Assembly (NCBI GenBank): GCA_012934845.2
Contig: WNNJ02000974.1
Location: forward strand, 1-64,000
Origin: Pomphorhynchus laevis
Taxonomy: Eukaryota; Acanthocephala; Palaeacanthocephala; Echinorhynchida; Pomphorhynchidae
Length of the DNA: 64,000 nucleotides
Direction: 5' to 3'
Positions 32,870 through 44,330 of the stretch are shown here, piece after piece. The notes below the pieces were generated by a model, which did no database searches, was not told the origin of the DNA, and saw only the letters and a program-made list of their open reading frames with translations. How positions within the stretch are numbered: the stretch's first letter is position 1; each line of letters begins with the position of its first letter. A program made the position numbers and the translations under genes.

Positions 32870-33850
32870 AAAAGGGATTTATTTTAACGTGGCAAATGCG
32901 TGCCAGCGCACGCTTACATGACCACAACAAAACAAGACTGTGAATCAGGTGTCGAGAAGGTGTGAACGGAGGAGGTGTTTGAATGTGATAAAGGAGGGAG
33001 AGCGGTGGACGTCGAGAGGGAGTTGATTCCAGGCGAGTGAGGCGGTGACGAGGAAGGATCGGACACCGTAGTTGTTGGAGTAAATGGAAACGTGGAGTAA
33101 GAGGGTATGACAGGAACGAAGCGATAGCGAGGTGGGGCGAGTATCGTCTAAGAAAGGAAGGTTGATGAACGATGGGGAGCCGACAGCGATGAGACGAAAA
33201 GTTACAAGAAGAAGGCGGAGTTTGATGCGGATGTGGATGGTAGACAGGAGAGCTGACAAGATATGTGGATGTGTAGTCGAAGCGACGGAGACGAAAGAGC
33301 ACACGAACGGTTGAGTTGATTATTCGTTGTAGGGGCAAGATGATGGATTTTGAATAGGCGAAAAAAGGCAGTAATCGAATTTAGGGAAAAGAAGCGATGA
33401 AATAAGAGCCATACAAGAACGGAAGTCGATAAGCGGGAGGAAACGGCAGATGTCACGGAGAATTAAGTTAGACGAGCGGACCTTGTCACGGACGAAGTAT
33501 TTAAGGGAAAGGTGATCATCGATTTGGAAGGCTAAGAAAGTGAGATTGTGGACTATGGGGATGATCGATGAGGCAAAAGTTACGGTGGGAGAAGATATGT
33601 TTGGTTTACGGAGGAGGATCCACAATATTTTGGACTTGTTGGGGTTTAGAACGAGATGGAGATTGGAGAGACGTTTGTAGATAGAAGAAAGACAGTTGGA
33701 GGCAGAAATGCCGATATCGTGTATGCGATGTGCGAGTGCATGAGCATAGATGAGGATGTTATCGGTGTATTGCATGACTTTAAAGGAGTAAGGCTTGATA
33801 AACGGAGAGAGACCGCCAAGCAGAAGAGAAAAGCAGGGGACCTAGGACTG
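32870..33850 (-). mobile_element. LINE-A copy 1 (3' part, minus)
   Basis: It is the 3' part of a jockey/CR1-superfamily LINE: on the minus strand QYTDNILIYAHALAHRI (RT motif C with YTDN instead of YADD), then SNLHLVLNPNKSKILWIL and FPKFDYCLFSP, with frame breaks after that. The 3' end carries the family hairpin (GCGTGCCAGCGCACGC) before TTAAAATAAATCC. It is 5' truncated and nearly identical to 38425-39400 in opposite orientation. Confidence 0.85.
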
Positions 33851-33854
33851 AATG

Positions 33855-34767
33855 ATGATATTTGTATAATCATTATTATTTAATGCAAGAAAATACCGAT
33901 TAATGCTATTTAATTACTAACGAGTGAAGTTTATACAATCAGGAAATACAATCTGCTGTCATAGGTAATTATTTATAAAAGTTATGGATAATTTTGAAAT
34001 AATAAGTTTGAAATTTATACAATTTCGAAATAAATAATGTAATTCTTCAAAATAGAAATAAAGGGCTTTGCTTTATTAACTGGAGAAATGTATATAATTA
34101 AAAGACAAAATGGCTATTTTCTTATTGGTAGGGGTTACCTTCATCATACCAAAAGATTTAACGATGTTACTTTAAAAATATTATTAAATATTTTTAACTT
34201 GAATAAATTGAATAAAATTCTTATTAGGTAATATACATATATGATTAGTAAACGTTGCTATTGACTTAGTTTATTTAATAGTTAACAGTTAATGACACAA
34301 ACATTCAATGTTATTTATTTTTCTTTGTCTAAATTTGTAAAAAAATCTTATTTATTATGAATCGATTGTTCATTAATGTCTTAATTATCGATTTGAACAA
34401 GAGAGTAAAATAACTGGTGTTCACAAATTCAAAAAAATTCAAACCGATTATTTTGGAAGTTGCTTTATATTTAATTGACATTGTGCGTCACTTCAAACAA
34501 CTCAAAAAATTCAACAACAAAATTAGTTGGAGAAATAAAACAATAATCAAATAATAAGGAATGATTTACAAAAAAAATATTAATTATTATTTTAAGAATA
34601 AACGCAACATAAATAAAATAACATAAATAAAAAATTAAACAAAGCAAAAGGATAAATTCTATTCTAAAATATTTGTTATTAAATCAATACCAGGTTTGCT
34701 GCTTACATCATTGTATTTTTATTTTTACCCATAAAACATACTTGTAGTGTTTTCGTTCTTAACTATT
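33855..34767. other. AT-rich DNA
   Basis: Nothing was recognised. Confidence 0.5.
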
Positions 34768-34977
34768 TTATTTTCTACTCAAATGGTTAACTCTTTTTAT
34801 GAAGCATAAAGTGCGAACGGTTTTATTCAAAAGAATGAATGCGTCATCAACATACCTAAGCCAGGTATGAATTCCATCCATACCTTTCAAATATTTAGAT
34901 CCCCGTTGCTTCATATAGCTATTCACAAACATGGCATTTCCTTTCACTTTTACTGCGCATAAGAAAGAGCTATTCAA
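34768..34977 (-). mobile_element. Possible PLE-type RT fragment
   Basis: 70 codons with IHTWLRYVDDAFILL, similar to the W.RYVDD motif C of PLE RTs. No other RT motif was seen nearby. It could be a chance match. Confidence 0.35.
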
Positions 34978-36136
34978 CGAACAACAACGTTATATCGTTT
35001 TATATATATATCTAACGTATTAGTGTGCAAACAGCGTTCATACTAGAAAAGGTGAAACCGTAAAATTATCTACACGAAGAAAAGAGAGCATTTATTCTAT
35101 GAAAATTATGTATCAAACTCAACATTACACGTCGGGGTTGATCAACAGTAAGCTTTGTCTAATTAAACGCTTTTTCTAACATTTGTTGCATATATTTATT
35201 TCAAAAATGAGTAAAAGTGATTTAAATTTACAACCTTTCCTTCTTACCCTTCCTCCACATTATCCGTTTTCCTCCACCCCCCCATCATTCATTTCCCTCT
35301 CATTACTAATCTCGAATATTACAAAATAAATAAAATCGAAAATGATTATTCAATATTGTACAATTTCTTTTAAATCTTTTTAAAGGATTAATATACATTA
35401 TTTTTATATCTCTGCTTCATAAATACTAACACAGGTATTATATAATATTGTTATAACAACTATTTAGCCACAAAGGCTGTTTTGCCTGCTCACCGAAAAT
35501 TGAACTACAATAAAATGTACATGACAAAAAAATAAAAAGAAAACTGTCAGATTGTTGTGTATGTAAGATGCTGTATTGATCATTGCGGGCTGATTTTTAG
35601 AACTCCTTAATCGTATTAGTGCATACCAACTCTTCAGATAACATCGTTTCACATTTTCAGGGCTCGATGAGACAGTCTGTGCAACTCGGGCATTTCCCGT
35701 GATCTTGGGTTCTAAGATCGGGAAATTCCATTTCGCTTTGGATATACGGAAAAGCGGCTTGAATGGCATATTATATATGATGCCTTATTAAAGCATTGAA
35801 CAACGTTTTTAAGCACTCAAAATTTAACGAAGAAAACTAATTTTTCAGCATATACAAGTCGTTTGTTAGAGCACATACTATCAGCGTCCATGTGCGTTTT
35901 CAACGATGATTGAATCACGATAATTAGATCACATGTGAAAGATACTGAGTTGACTAAACAAGATACCTACATATAACGAGAGTGCATTATCCCCCTTATC
36001 AAACCGTAAGTGAGCACACTTATCAAGATTTAGATAAATACCAGTGCAATGACTCTATTCGTAAATCACATTTAAATCTAACTGCAATGCATGTACGTCT
36101 AATTTTGATTCAACTTGTGTCCAAACCTTAAGATAG
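34978..36136. other. Non-coding DNA
   Basis: Nothing was recognised. A 101-codon minus ORF (35769-35464) has no features of a known protein. Confidence 0.5.
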
Positions 36137-36544
36137 TCAGCAAATGCTAGGAGCCTGCAGCGCAGCTGAATCAGTAATGTGTTTAGATAAATATTGAACA
36201 GAGTAGTCCAAGAACAGAACCTTGAGCCAAACCAGATTTGACGTCACGAGATGAAAAAAAATCTCGATCTTATGCGGACACAAAATGATCGATGCGACAA
36301 AAAATCTAATGCAATTCACTACAATTGGATTGATGCCATAATTTCTGAGCACTTCTAAAAGATGACAATGGCGTATACGATCAAAAGCCTTGCTAAAATC
36401 TAGGAAGATACAATCCACAACCATACCTTTAGAAACTGCTAACCCATTCTTCTCTTGCACAAAGCAGATTGGATAAGCACGACCTACCTTTGCGAAACCA
36501 TGTTGATTTGGATATATTAGTTTCACTCGCTGTAAGAAAGTCAC
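36137..36544 (-). mobile_element. LINE RT fragment, minus strand
   Basis: YPNQHGFAKVGRAYPICF followed by VDCIFLDFSKAFDRIRHCH LLEVLRNYGI are RT blocks 2-3 of a jockey/CR1-like LINE, closest in style to LINE-B of this window. Both ends are missing. Confidence 0.75.
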
Positions 36545-36589
36545 TATGTATATTTATCATTTAGATTACGTCATTTGTATACGTCATAC

Positions 36590-36730
36590 ATTATATTCGT
36601 CATTTCTCCATGCCAAAGTATTCACCTTGCTCTCTCACACCCCGGTGTCCATTCTATCCCACTCTTCCCCGTTTAGCCTCATCCTCCCCGAACTCTTTCA
36701 TCTTATCCCTACTTTGAGAAATCACTCGTT
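36590..36730 (+). mobile_element. LINE-A fragment
   Basis: HAKVFTLLSHTPVSILSH then SSPFSLILPELFHLIPT matches the spacer before the RT in LINE-A (TKVSALLSHTR.., [11 protein letters not shown] at 53.4 kb). Confidence 0.65.
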
Positions 36731-37059
36731 CATTATATTAAGTATGAGCCAAGTTTATTTTTCAAATATTGTGCATCCGAAAATTCGATCGAGATGCAAA
36801 TATTTTCCGATACGTGTGAAAAATAAAGTAGTTGTCGACGATTATATGGTCGCTAATACATTTGTAGAGACATTCTTTCCTATAATAGAAGAATCAATTA
36901 CTGTACACGGCACCCTTCATCAGAATAATAAATGTGGCGCGCCCAGCGCGCCACCCATGCCAGATGCGCCACCTTAAAAAAATAAATAAAAAGGGGGTAA
37001 AATTATATTTTTTTAATTCTAGAAAGATGAATCGTTTCTTCTTTTTTATCAATCTTAAC

Positions 37060-37640
37060 TTTGACATAGTTATTTGACAAAACTTCAAGAACCTCGGCAT
37101 TTGTATTGAAAAAAGAGGAGAGTTTAGCTTTTTTGTCTTCTGATTATTATCGAAATCCAAGGCAATCAATACTCTATCACCGACATTTATGTCATATTTT
37201 GACTTATGTACAAGTGAATGCCTGTCCATTCTTTCTAAATATTTAGTGCAAATAGAAGAAACGGCATTTTCATTATCTAATGCATCTGATGAATTTTCAT
37301 CAAGATCTTTTGCTTGGTTTTCAACTTTTGGTTCAATGGAAGCTATTTCTGTATCTTCGTCGCTGGCTGAAACAGTGTTGAACCCTGGAAGCTGGAGCAA
37401 AAGACGAAACGGGGATTTCTTTGTTGCTGAATGTTTTGCAATATTATAATTATAAACCGTTTTTTAGTTGTTTAAGTCATTCTTTTGAATTTGTTACAGT
37501 ATGAACAGAATTTTCGATGGAATCATTTCTTTGGCTTTCCTCTTCTTCAAAGATATATTTCTGCAAGTATCTTGTCAAGGTTTGATTAAACCTTTCAATC
37601 TGTCCTTGAGATTGTGGATGGCGGGGTCTGATATTGCCTT
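37060..37640 (-). mobile_element. Integrase fossil (LTR-element or KRBA2-like)
   Basis: Minus strand: the end of an integrase core (NIRPRHPQSQGQIERFNQTL, about 37.64-37.5 kb) followed by an acidic stretch and a C-terminal region (YDINVGDRVLIALDFDNNQK, about 37.2-37.1 kb). The style matches the integrase of Gypsy-like or KRBA2-like elements; the exact family is uncertain. It is broken, with at least a few breaks, and its 5' side is cut off by LINE-A copy 2. Confidence 0.6.
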
Positions 37641-37644
37641 TCTT

Positions 37645-39400
37645 TTCGAATCTGAATTCACATCCACTCTCGATCTTCTCTTGCCCTTCAAGTCTCACTT
37701 ACACCGTCGCTTGCACCATGCCCCGTAGTTTGGCATACAATGCCAACTATCAAAGCTTCGACTCCGCCATGCTTTTCGAGTCTATCATCGCTCTCTTAAA
37801 CGTGATTTCCGCTCGATCACTCCGTGATTCCAATCTTGCTCTTCGTCGGTCAAATCTCGACCTACTACGTACCAAACGCAACTCCTTCTGGCAGCATAAA
37901 ATCAACACTTCATTCAACTCTAATACTCTCTGGCATACTTTTAACTCAATCCTTGCTCGTTCCTCTTCGCCTTGCAACATCAATATCCATGATTATTCGT
38001 ATTTTCTCCAGACTAAAGTATCCGCGTTGCTCTCTCACACCCGGTCTCCATCCTATCCCACTCTGCCCCGCCTAATCTCATCCTTCCAGAACTCTTTAAT
38101 TTTCTCACTGTCTCACCTACCGAAGTATCATCTGTCCTCATGTCCTTGCCCAACAAAACCTCACCTACCGATCCCCTGCCTACTCACATATTAAAATCCA
38201 AATGCTCATCGATATCCCCATTTCTCACAACCTTGTTTAACTCGTTCATCCGCAGTCGTATCTTCCCTTCACACTGGAAATCCGCAATCGTTCGTCCCCT
38301 CCTTAAAAACAATCCTCCTCCGTAGCATGATTTGCCTCATATTTATCAGAACGTTTCCTTCGCGTCTGTTCTAATTCATCATCCTCTCCTCCCATCCCTA
38401 TCTTTTGAGGGGTCTCATAAGGTTCAGTTCTAAGTCCCCTGCTTTTCTCTTCTGCTTGGCGATCTCTCTCCGTTTATCAAGCCTTACTCCTTTAAAGTCA
38501 TGCAATACACCGATAACATCCTCATCTATGCTCATGCACTCGCACATCGCATACACGATATCGGCATTTCTGCCTCCAACTGTCTTTCTTCTATCTACAA
38601 ACGTCTCTCCAATCTCCATCTCGTTCTAAACCCCAACAAGTCCAAAATATTGTGGATCCTCCTCCGTAAACCAAACATATCTTCTCCCACGGTAACTTTT
38701 GCCTCATCGATCATCCCCATAGTCCACAATCTCACTTTCTTAGGCTTCCAAATCGATGATCACCTTTCCCTTAAATACTTCGTCCGTGACAAGATCCGCT
38801 CGTCTAACTTAATTCTCCGTGACATCTGCCGTTTCCTCCCGCTTATCGACTTCCGTTCTTGTATGGCTCTTATTTCATCGCTTCTTTTCCCTAAATTCGA
38901 TTACTGCCTTTTTTCGCCTATTCAAAATCCATCATCTTGCCCCTACAACGAATAATCAACTCAACCGTTCGTGTGCTCTTTCGTCTCCGTCGCTTCGACT
39001 ACACATCCACATATCTTGTCAGTTCTCCTGTCTACCATCCACATCCGCATCAAACTCCGCCTTCTTGTAACTTTTCGTCTCATCGCTGTCGGCTCCCCAT
39101 CGTTCATCAACCTTCCTTTCTTAGACGACACTCGCCCCACCTCGCTATCGCTGCGTTCCCGTAATTCCCTCTTACTCCACGTTCCCAATTACTCCAACAA
39201 CTACGGTCTCCGATCCTTCCTCGTCGCCGCCTCACTCGCCTGGAATCAACTCTCTCTCGACGTTCGCCTCGTTCCCTCCTTTATCACATTCAAACACCTC
39301 CTCAGTTCACATTTTATCGATACATGATTTACATTTTTGTTTTGTTGTTGTCATGTAAGCGTGCGCTGGCACGCATTTACCACATTAAAATAAATCCTGT
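37645..39400 (+). mobile_element. LINE-A copy 2 (plus)
   Basis: It begins in the spacer between endonuclease and RT (SLTYTVACTMPRSLAYNANY region), passes the RT start (FIRSRIFPSHWKSAIVRPL) to about 38325, and then an internal deletion joins to the RT end (GSVLSPLLF-like, QYTDNILIYAHALAHRI at 38500). From 38425 on it is almost identical to copy 1. The 3' end has the GCGTGC..GCACGC hairpin and ATTAAAATAAATCC. Confidence 0.85.
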
Positions 39401-39408
39401 TTTTATTA

Positions 39409-42400
39409 TGGCAAAGAGCAAGCTAACTAAAAATGTCGTCCAGCATCTTAAGTCCGTGAAGGAAACTTACATCGAAAAGCAAATTGGGTGCGACAACAAA
39501 GACTACAATATTTAAACTCACGTTGTCATTCTTTTCACTGACGAGGGCAACGTTTCACGACGGAATTTCTTCTGCGGCTTCTGTTGTGCTGCCCTCGTAG
39601 GTTAGCTAGTGAAACATGACCACTCAAACGGTGGAGACGTTCTGGAGGCTAACGAAACAGAGTTGTGCTCACTAAATGAACTTAATGATGTCTCTCAGTC
39701 GACTTAGACTGCTCTTATGCATGGCCCGTCAACAAACGACAAAATAAATTCCAAGCTATCGTCGTCATCCGTTTGCTTGCTAACTCCTTCGCCATCTCGG
39801 TCTTCAAATGGACCAAGTCACAACTCGGAAGAGCAAGTCCCGTCTGCGTCATTATCAATAACAAACATTAACGGATCTTCAACTTCAAAAAACTCACCGA
39901 AGGAAAAAGATTACAATATCAAGAATCGATGATTCCTGGAAAATTTCAAAAAACCAAGACGCAAGTTGTCTACAATACTGTGCACAATCCTGGAACCAAT
40001 CAAGGTGTTACTTCGACAGTACCTATGATTACAGATTTGAAACCTACTGAGGATGATAACGTCAGTGATTCGTTTAACAACAAGGCATATTTTAATAAGA
40101 GCAGAAGTCACATAGATCTCAATCATATATTAAATAGGAGTTGTAATATATTTCTTTAAGGTTTAGATGAATTATTATCCTCTCGTGCACAAGAACGGCT
40201 TGACGACGATACTGCTGGTTTACATGTGTTCTTTTCTAATTTGTTCGAAAAGGTGAGGAAGACGTCGCGTCGTCTATCGTAGTGAGGCAGCTCTATAGGT
40301 TGGGTAAGAAGAACGATAGAGCATTTTGCTAATGGTCGTATCAGGATTGGTAAACAAGCAAAGTGCCTGTTAGAACGTGTTTACAGGCTGAAAGGTAACA
40401 AAATACGAATTTTACGTGGAAGTGGCAATGTCATGATGGGACATCTAGTGGATATATATTTAAAAAGGAAGTTGTCATTTAATTATTCGGAGAAAGTAGG
40501 TACTAATAAATATCCTTTGGTGGTAGGTTATTCCAATCTCAGAAGCTTACCTCTCAGTTGTCTGAAGTGCAACATTTTATATGTTTAAAAGATTTTTACG
40601 TGTTTTGCATTTCTGAGTCATGGCTTCACTCTCAAATTAATGATGGCCTTAGGTATATTCCTGGGTATCGACTTTTGAGAGCAGATAGAGTAGTAGTCGT
40701 CGTGACGGGGGTGTGGCTGCTTATATTAAAAACATATTATCAATTACGAAGGTTACTGAATTGTGCGATGATTACTTTTCGTTTGAGTTGTTGTCATTCT
40801 GCGTCCATGACACTCATTGTTCAATAGATATTTGCGTCTTATACAGATCGCCCTCGGTCCATACAAAGTTGGATATTTTGAAAAATCAGCTAAGACAATT
40901 CTGCTCCTAAAATTATTTCTGCCTTGTTGGGGATTTTAATCTTTCTCGAGTTAACTGGATCAGTAATAGCCGTTATTGCTATAATGTCGAAAACCGCGTG
41001 CTTGCTGATTTCATACTAGCGGAACTTCTCCTAATTCTACATGTTAATCAGCCAACATGTATATCGTCTCAACCGGAGACAATATTAGATCTTGTGTTTA
41101 CTAAGCGAATTGAAGATATAATCAGACTTGATTTCGAGTATCCTTTATGAACCAGCAATCATTGTGTGATTTCAGTACAGATTGCTCACTTTTTACAACG
41201 ACGAAAAGCGTAATTAGAGTCGAGTAAACGTGGAAGATCTCCAACTCGATAGTCATCAGCTAAACTTCAGATCTGCTGATCTTCCAATTGTTGATCACTT
41301 ATCGTTAGTGACCAGAAATCTCATAATCATTTCGGATATGTTTGCAACAATAACAAGCAAGGCTTACCAGACGACAACGCCACTGTGGTTCGACAATAAG
41401 CTTAAGACTATGATCAAGGAAAGAAATCGATTGTGGCGAATCTCTCATCGCAACACTGTCATGCTCCATTAGTATAAAACTCTTCGCAATCTCTGCAACC
41501 AACTAAAACGATTAAAAAGAAAATCATTCGAAGATGATATTGCTTCTGACATTAACAGGACTCCTAAACGTTTCTGGGCATATGTTAGACATCGTTGTAC
41601 CCTACCTTCCACGATTAATTGTGTTCATTTGGAATGCGATGATGTAGTTGACAAGGAGGCTATTGTGGAAGCTCTTGCTAGCAGTTTTGTAGTATATCCA
41701 CCCTCGCAATCAAATACTGACCAGGTACAGTGCCAGTCCAACTTTCAAAATAACTTATCAATACACCCTTTTAATGTCACTGAAGTTCAATATGAACTCC
41801 ATAAATTAAATAGCTTTGGTTCTGCAGGATCAGATGGTATATCCCTTTTTCTTTTGCGTAAGCTGTCACACATTATTGCTCCTAGCATTACGTCCCTATT
41901 TCATCGAAGTTTACAGCATTCCTGAATTCATGATGATTGGAAAAGTGCAATTGTTGTGCCTATTCTAAAGAAGCAATTGGCACTAACTTGTTCAGATTTT
42001 AGACCAATTAGTCTTACTAGTGTTATTTCTAAAATAATGGAAATGCTCATTGTGGGGAGAATAAGTGACCATCGAAAATTATATCAAATTCTTAATGATT
42101 CTCAGCACATCTTCCTACCCGGTCGCACGTGCCTAACTAATCTGTTAAAGGGTCGCGAACATTTGTAGCTGCTCTTAGTTCGAGTTTTACAGTTGATATA
42201 ATATTTCTTGATTTTTAAAGCATTTGGCAGAGTTCCGCACGCTCGCTTAGATTCACTATTACGTCATTACGGTATTTCTACTGCAATTTTCAACTGGATT
42301 AAGACATTTCTCGAGGACCGATCCTTCGTTGTGCGATTAGATGAAGTTTCGTCAACAGCTCGACGTGTTCATTCGGGTGTTTCTCAGGGCACGGTCTTAG

Positions 42401-43330
42401 GTCCACTTCGCTTTATCATATTTTTGAATGACCTACTCCTAAGGTTAAAGTGTCCTCACCTGGCATCTGCTGACGATGTCAAAATATGGGCAACAACCCA
42501 AAACGAGGCGGATTGTAAATTTTTACAACATGATCTTAACTTTATCGGGACTTGGTGTAATTACACTGGCTTGATACTCAACGCGACAAAGTGTGTATGG
42601 ATGAGATTGGGTAAATATAAAATTCATTTTAACTACAAAATAAATAAACACTCAATCAAGCGAGTCTCAGAACATCCCGATCTGGGAATGATAATTCACG
42701 AATCGCTGAAGACAAGAGCAAATAGCGATTATGCGCGGTTAAAAGCGATGCGGGCCTTATTGCATCAAAACTACTTTTGCAAAATTATCGACACCAATAT
42801 TTGCTAAACTTTATTGTGACCTAGTAAGACCGAATCTTGAGTACTGTGTACAGGCAACCTTTCCAACAATCAGGGGTGAGTTAATGAACTTGGAAAATGC
42901 ACCCAGGCGTGCTTCTCGGTTGTATTGTCAAGGAAGTTTTATTTCAAGGTTAAGATGCTTAAATGTTTTATCTGTGAGGTATTGCAATCTTTTTCTTGAC
43001 TTAATTGCGCTTTTACAAATTGTACATTCAGTTGATAGTTTTCTTGTGAATGCATTTAGATTTCAAGAGAATACGAAATTGCGAGGCCATTGTATGATGC
43101 TGTTTAAAAAATTGACGGGTAAACTTCAAAAATTTTACAAACTATCTGAATGGGCAGTAGATGCTTGGAATAACTTGCCTGAAGATATCGTTGCCGTCAC
43201 CAATTTCCTCGTTTCAAAACAGGGTTCGACGTTGGATATGCGATCAGGCTGATTTGTCACCTTTTCTAACTTATCCATTTAGTTGATCTTTTTTATTTTT
43301 TATTTTTTTTGTCTTGTGAGGTCGGCTTAA
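39409..43330 (+). mobile_element. LINE-B copy 1, long but decayed
   Basis: From left: a possible first-ORF stretch (MAKSKLTKNVVQHLKSVKET at 39409; a Ser-rich part at 39.72-39.93 kb), then the endonuclease start (FYVFCISESWLHSQINDG at 40.56 kb and FCLVGDFNLS-like at 40.9 kb). The RT follows (41.2-42.8 kb: SDFRPISLTSVISKIMEMLI, IFKAFGRVPHARLD, GVSQGTVLGPLRFIIF, LASADDVKIW) and then the C-terminal region to 43.25 kb. The order EN then RT is that of APE-type LINEs. Many stops and shifts are present. Motif C reads SADD in place of the F/YADD of LINE-B copy 2. Confidence 0.8.
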
Positions 43331-43336
43331 AGCCTT

Positions 43337-43980
43337 ATGGCTAAGTCTACCTTGATACTCCGCAATCTCCGTCAAGTTCGTAGATTGATCGATTTCCCTT
43401 CTTGTATGACTCTCATATCTTCTCTTCTTTTCTCAAGACTTGATTACTGTCTTAGTCTATTTTCCAACTCACCTAAATCCACTCTTCTTCCTTTACAACG
43501 CATCATCAACGCTGCCGTCCGAGTTCTCCTCCGTCTTCGTCGTTTTGATCATACATCCCACTATCTTGTTTCTCTTGATTGGCCTACCATTTATTGTCGT
43601 GTTCAAATTCGTCTTCTTATCATTGCTTTTCGCCTTATAACTTATACCCCTTCATTTCTCAACCTTCCTTTTCTCGACAATTCTCGTACTGTGTATTGTG
43701 CTCTGCGTTCCCGTAATTCCCTTCTTTTACATGTCCCAATCTACTCTACCTCTTTTGGCTTCCGCTCCTTCGTTGTGGCTGCTCCTCTCTTGTGGAATCA
43801 ACTGCCTATTCATATCCGCCAATCAACATATATGCCGTACTTCAAACGCCAAATCCAATTCCATTTCAACAATTAACTAATTATCTGTGACTTTTGCTGT
43901 TCTTTTTTGTTAGTTAGTGGTCATGTAAGCGTGCATTTTGCACGCATTTGCCACGTTAAATAAATTATTATTATTAAGTC
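43337..43980 (+). mobile_element. LINE-A copy 3 (3' end, plus)
   Basis: It starts at TCTACCTTGATACTCCGCAA and encodes [18 protein letters not shown] and onward to QIQFHFNN*, an open 3' part of the LINE-A RT C-terminus. It ends with the hairpin GCGTGCATTTTGCACGC and AAATAAATTATTATTATTA. It is closer to copy 4 than to copies 1 and 2. Confidence 0.85.
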
Positions 43981-43984
43981 TGTA

Positions 43985-44330
43985 CATATATAATAATATA
44001 CATTTAAGCAAATCATACTCGGTACATTTCTTAGCTGACTATGCTATATGTAAAATCCACTTATTTTTGGTTGTTATTTTAAACCAATTTCACGCGGTTC
44101 TTAATTTAATTTAAACGAAATCAAGGATTGCTAATTTGATTTAAAGAAAATATTTAATAAATTTTAACATATTTAATTATACCGACAAACTGTTCTATTA
44201 CTAAACTGAAAATGTAGTATTTGGTGCAAGCCGTGTTTAATCACAATTTCCGTAGCGTGTTTCCTTTTCCAATATTTTTGTCTACTTATGCGCTATGAAT
44301 GAACTTGTAAAACAGACAAATGCGTCGAAG
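43985..44330. other. AT-rich DNA between LINE copies
   Basis: Nothing was recognised; the untranslated 5' edge of LINE-B copy 2 lies near 44.3 kb. Confidence 0.5.

Noticed and set aside
33132-33883. Plus-strand ORFs over LINE-A copy 1
   Set aside because: They are antisense shadows of the LINE RT; the same shadows occur over copy 2 on the other strand.
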